From contig JAUNSG010000016.1 of NCBI GenBank assembly GCA_030539335.1, positions 1 through 53,135 on the forward strand: a stretch of 53,135 nt of DNA, given 5' to 3'. Shown in pieces: positions 50,387 through 53,135 of the stretch (positions are counted from its first letter, which is position 1; every line of letters begins with the position of its first letter). The position numbers were made by a program, and so were the translations under genes. The notes beneath the pieces are model-generated. The model saw only the letters and a program-made list of their open reading frames with translations, was not told the origin of the DNA and did no database searches. Source of the stretch: Eubacteriales bacterium (GTDB lineage: Bacteria > Bacillota > Clostridia > Oscillospirales > Butyricicoccaceae).

Positions 50387-51964
50387 TCACCCCTTCCGCA
50401 TGATATGCAGATCCTCTGGGACGAAGGTCAGGCCAACGACATCGCCCGGCTCGGTGCGGTCGGTGGTCGAAACCTTGTACTCGTAGCCCTTGGTGGAGAA
50501 CGTCACATCGTAGGTTCCCGGCTGGATGTTGTCCGGGTCAAAGGTATAGACGACATCCGAGATGCGCACACGGATATCCGGCTCCTCCTGTGCATTGAGC
50601 ACCCAGGCCGAGGCATCTCCCCATGTGATCAGGTCGTGGTCAATCGCCATGGATTCGTGGATTTCATCTGCGGATTTGAAGAAGTTCATCGCGTAGATTT
50701 CCTCGCCGTTTTCGCGGTTCTGGACGCGGTTGGCGTCCGCAACGATCATATTGACCGTGATGGAGGTACCGGAATGCGTCTCAAACGTCACCGGATAGGT
50801 GCCGTTTTCCGGCTTGATCGAGTAGGACAGCTTCGCGATGGACAGGAATTCATCCGTCTGCGGGTTCCACGCCTGGGCATCGGCGCGGGCGATGATGCGC
50901 GCGTCGGTGAGCTGCTCCACATCTTCGATATCCAGATAAAAGTCATTGGCGCTGATGCATTCCCCCGATCCGGTGTTCGCCGCCGGCTTGCCGTCGCGCA
51001 CCGTCATCTGTACCGTGATGGACGTGCCGGCACGGGTCTCCACCATCGTTTCATAATGTACGCCCTTGAACAGGGCGGACTTGACGCGGCCACGCAGCTT
51101 GCCCTGCGCGACCGGAACGATGTCCAGATCCTCCGGACGGATGACGACCTCGACGGCCTCATCCTTCTCAAAGCCCGCATCCACGCATTCAAACTGGCGG
51201 TCCTCAAATTCCACGCGGTAATCCGCCCGCATCGTGCCGTCGATGATGTTGCTCTCGCCGATGAAGTTTGCGACATAGCGGTTGATGGGTTCGTTGTAAA
51301 TATCCGTCGGGGAGCCGATCTGCTGGATCGTGCCCTCCTTCATGACAACAATTTTGTCCGACATGGTCAGCGCTTCTTCCTGATCGTGCGTGACGAACAG
51401 GAAGGTAATGCCGACCTCCTGCTGGATCTTTTTCAGCTCGCGCTGCATTTCCTTGCGCAGCTTGAGGTCGAGCGCACCGAGCGGCTCGTCGAGCAGCAGT
51501 ACCTTCGGCTCGTTGACCAGGGCACGGGCGATGGCGACGCGCTGCTGCTGGCCGCCGGACATCTGGGATACCCGGCGCTTGGCAAAGCCATCCAGACCGA
51601 CCAGACGGAGCATACGGATGACCTTCTGTTCAATGACATCCTTCGGCTCCTTGCGCAGCTTGAGGCCGAACGCGATGTTGTCATAGACATTCAGATGCGG
51701 GAACAGGGCATATTTCTGGAATACCGTGTTGATTTCGCGCTGATACGGCGGTACATGGTTGATTTCCTTCCCGTCGAACCGCACCTCGCCGCCGTCGGCA
51801 TCCAGGAATCCGCCGATGATGCGCAGGATGGTCGTTTTGCCGCAGCCGGATGGGCCGAGCAGTGTGACAAATTCATTTTCATAGATATCCAGCGAAATGC
51901 CCTTGAGCACCTGCTGTCCGTCAAAGTCCTTGACGATGTTCTTCAGCTCAATCAGTTTTTTCAT
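50387..51964 (-). CDS. potA: Spermidine/putrescine ABC transporter ATPase PotA (extended)
   Basis: A 525-residue ABC ATPase; usual PotA is 340-380. The ATPase core (about 1-235) has GPSGCGKTT (near 36), MSGGQQQR (near 140) and [11 protein letters not shown] (near 160). After the normal TOBE_2 domain (about 265-340) there is an extra C-terminal part (about 340-525) made of repeated beta-rich units with similar phrases ([14 protein letters not shown], then [14 protein letters not shown]). The first start (51994) lacks a ribosome site; GGAGGG stands before the ATG at 51964. The extension may sense a ligand or regulate activity; this is an inference. Confidence 0.94.
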   Translation of the reverse strand: MKKLIELKNIVKDFDGQQVLKGISLDIYENEFVTLLGPSGCGKTTILRIIGGFLDADGGEVRFDGKEINHVPPYQREINTVFQKYALFPHLNVYDNIAFGLKLRKEPKDVIEQKVIRMLRLVGLDGFAKRRVSQMSGGQQQRVAIARALVNEPKVLLLDEPLGALDLKLRKEMQRELKKIQQEVGITFLFVTHDQEEALTMSDKIVVMKEGTIQQIGSPTDIYNEPINRYVANFIGESNIIDGTMRADYRVEFEDRQFECVDAGFEKDEAVEVVIRPEDLDIVPVAQGKLRGRVKSALFKGVHYETMVETRAGTSITVQMTVRDGKPAANTGSGECISANDFYLDIEDVEQLTDARIIARADAQAWNPQTDEFLSIAKLSYSIKPENGTYPVTFETHSGTSITVNMIVADANRVQNRENGEEIYAMNFFKSADEIHESMAIDHDLITWGDASAWVLNAQEEPDIRVRISDVVYTFDPDNIQPGTYDVTFSTKGYEYKVSTTDRTEPGDVVGLTFVPEDLHIMRKG

Positions 51965-52042
51965 AATTCCCTCCATATTTGCAAAAAGAATCACAGAGCA
52001 CAGCGAATGGATGCCGCCGGATTCCTCTGCCGGGAGGAAAGA

Positions 52043-52588
52043 TCAGAACAGCGGCGGGGTGGATACCCACAGGACATGCGCGGTCGTTTTGCGGTCGTTG
52101 CGCAGGAAATGCTCCTTCCGTCCGTCGAGATAGAACGTCTCTCCCGAACGCACGGTGGTTTCCCGTTCGCCGATGACCAGCGTCACGCTGCCCTTGACAA
52201 CATAGCCGAACTCCTCGCCTGCGTGCGGCCCGGACGGAAAGGACTGTCCGCCGCTCGGCAGCTCGAGTAAAATCGGCTCCATTTCGTTCTTCTGTGTATT
52301 CGGCACAATCCAGCGGATTGTGCAGTCGTCGCGCTCGTCCACGAAGAAATCCTCCTGACGGAACACGATCTGTTCCTCGCGGTCCTCCTGGAAGAATTCC
52401 GAGAGCGAGGAACCGAGCGCTTCCAGAATGTCCGTCAGAGTTGCGATGGACGGACTGGTGAGATCGCGCTCAAGCTGGGATAAAAATCCCTTGGTCAGCT
52501 CACACCGTGAGGCCAGCTCTTCGAGTGTCAGGCCGTTTTGTGTGCGAAGCTGTTTGATTTTTGGACCGATATCCATACGGCCGGACAT
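52043..52588 (-). CDS. XRE-family regulator with cupin domain (PuuR-like)
   Basis: A 181-residue protein with an N-terminal helix-turn-helix (about 8-62; LTLEELASRCELTKGFLSQL) and a C-terminal cupin (about 105-180; GPHAGEEFGYVVKGS and the YLDGRKEHFLRN segment with typical His/Glu ligands). PuuR-type proteins regulate polyamine genes, and this one leads the pot operon, so autoregulation and polyamine-dependent control are likely. AAAGGAGG is about 12 nt upstream of the ATG at 52588. Confidence 0.9.
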   Translation of the reverse strand: MSGRMDIGPKIKQLRTQNGLTLEELASRCELTKGFLSQLERDLTSPSIATLTDILEALGSSLSEFFQEDREEQIVFRQEDFFVDERDDCTIRWIVPNTQKNEMEPILLELPSGGQSFPSGPHAGEEFGYVVKGSVTLVIGERETTVRSGETFYLDGRKEHFLRNDRKTTAHVLWVSTPPLF

Positions 52589-52632
52589 TCCCGGCGCAGA
52601 CCGCCTCCTTTAGAATTACTAAACTTTTTGGT

Positions 52633-52681
52633 TCGGTTTATAAAACATTTTCTATTATACACTCTTCTGCAAAAAGCGCAA
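52633..52681 (-). promoter_or_regulatory. Predicted promoter and operator of the pot operon
   Basis: On the minus strand TTGCGC (52676-52681), 16-nt spacer, TATAAT (52654-52659). Just downstream is the inverted repeat TAAAC-N11-GTTTA (near 52620-52640), a candidate regulator site. Confidence 0.5.
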
Positions 52682-52699
52682 CCATTTTCCGCGATTCTT

Positions 52700-52847
52700 T
52701 TTGCTTTTTTCGTCTGTTTTTACAAAAATCATAATTTAATTCCCTGCTTTTGGGATTTTACTCCTTTTTGTCCATTTGGAACGTTTGTTAAAGTGTGCTT
52801 TTTTGTTTGCTGTCACTAAACACGGGGGTGGAATGCGCGCATGTTTT
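52700..52847. other. AT-rich intergenic sequence, no gene seen
   Basis: T-rich stretch upstream of the pot operon and before repeat R7, without a ribosome site or hairpin that stands out. Confidence 0.4.
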
Positions 52848-53135
52848 GCTCCGAGCGAACCGGTACAAAAAGATCCGTCGTACGGTCTGCCCTCCGGTTA
52901 TCAAGGGCGGGCAAATTATGCGGTTTTGGATTTGTCCGCCCCGGGAGGCCCGAGGAAGGTCTTGGAAACCTCATCTCGTTTTGCCGGGGGCTTGCTTTCG
53001 CTTCGCTCACGTGCCGCCGGCACGACGCAACTTGTCCCGCCGGAGGCAAAATGGATGGTTTGCCGTCAGCCCCATAAGACTCGCTCGTTTTCTGGTCTCC
53101 GACGGGGAAGGGCGTTCCACAGCAAACGCCCTTTC
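52848..53135 (+). repeat. Dispersed hairpin repeat, copy R7 (cut by window end)
   Basis: Module A starts at GCGAACCGGTACAAA, followed by B (hairpin GGGGGCTTGC variant) and the first part of C with the GGGCGTTCCACAGC stem. The copy runs off the window. Confidence 0.88.

Noticed and set aside
50405..52270. 621-codon plus-strand frame antisense to potA and the cupin regulator
   Set aside because: It overlaps two clear genes and encodes no recognisable protein; it is a shadow of GC-biased codons.

Overview
The window looks like a chromosomal segment of an anaerobic, endospore-lineage Clostridia bacterium, probably Oscillospirales (Butyricicoccus/Agathobaculum/Faecalibacterium-like). The reasons are a moderately high GC content, strong AGGAGG ribosome sites, sigma-A promoters of TTGACA/TATAAT type, a spoIID-spoIIQ pair, a HrcA/CIRCE operator, FeoB with its cysteine-rich partner, and NifS/NifU-type Fe-S assembly genes. 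The genus is a guess. No rRNA, tRNA, CRISPR array, transposase or prophage was seen.

Layout. 0.1-8.2 kb: RNA modification (trmN6-like, rsmI), a PaaI-type thioesterase, nifS-nifU and mfd. 8.2-18.9 kb: a PpiC/PrsA-type lipoprotein foldase, a small membrane-bound XRE regulator, a processive GT2 glycosyltransferase with a DUF1836 protein, clpB behind a perfect CIRCE operator, a flavodoxin-fold reductase, and a patatin phospholipase translationally coupled to a conserved small protein. 19.6-27.9 kb: two secreted proteins around glgB, then a DUF308 membrane protein coupled to an ArsR metal sensor, murI and a CmpB-type membrane protein. 28-33.6 kb: a MATE exporter, the feoA/feoB/FeoB-associated cluster, and a nitroreductase-sirtuin operon. 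33.7-40.9 kb: a secreted transglutaminase-like protein, two tandem G3E (CobW/COG0523) GTPases, one with a roughly 90-residue His/Cys-rich segment, a DEAD-box helicase and an orphan 94-residue protein. 40.9-45.5 kb: citrate synthase, spoIID-spoIIQ, a predicted small RNA and the Mrp/NBP35 ATPase. 46.1-52.6 kb: an unknown lipoprotein and a polyamine import operon read leftwards as XRE-cupin, potA, potB, potC, potD and a small ferredoxin-thioredoxin-reductase-like protein.

The most unusual feature is a family of dispersed non-coding repeats with a period of about 540 bp. It occurs in seven recognisable copies plus one decayed fragment (1-60, 2584-2640, 9568-10258, 13272-13835, 18945-19545, 26718-26946, 45545-46097 and 52848 to the end). 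The copies are built from ordered hairpin modules, here called A to E. They start and stop at different points of a cyclic order, exchange alternative cassettes at one slot, and show paired base changes that keep stems intact, so the conserved object seems to be a folded nucleic acid rather than a protein. The second strong candidate for something undescribed is a roughly 142-nt small RNA at 44385-44527, with a consensus promoter, its own terminator and two C-rich loops.

Genes that plausibly act together are nifS, nifU, mrp and feoAB (iron and Fe-S supply), the ArsR sensor with the two G3E GTPases (metal handling, unproven link), spoIID with spoIIQ (engulfment), and the pot operon (spermidine/putrescine uptake).
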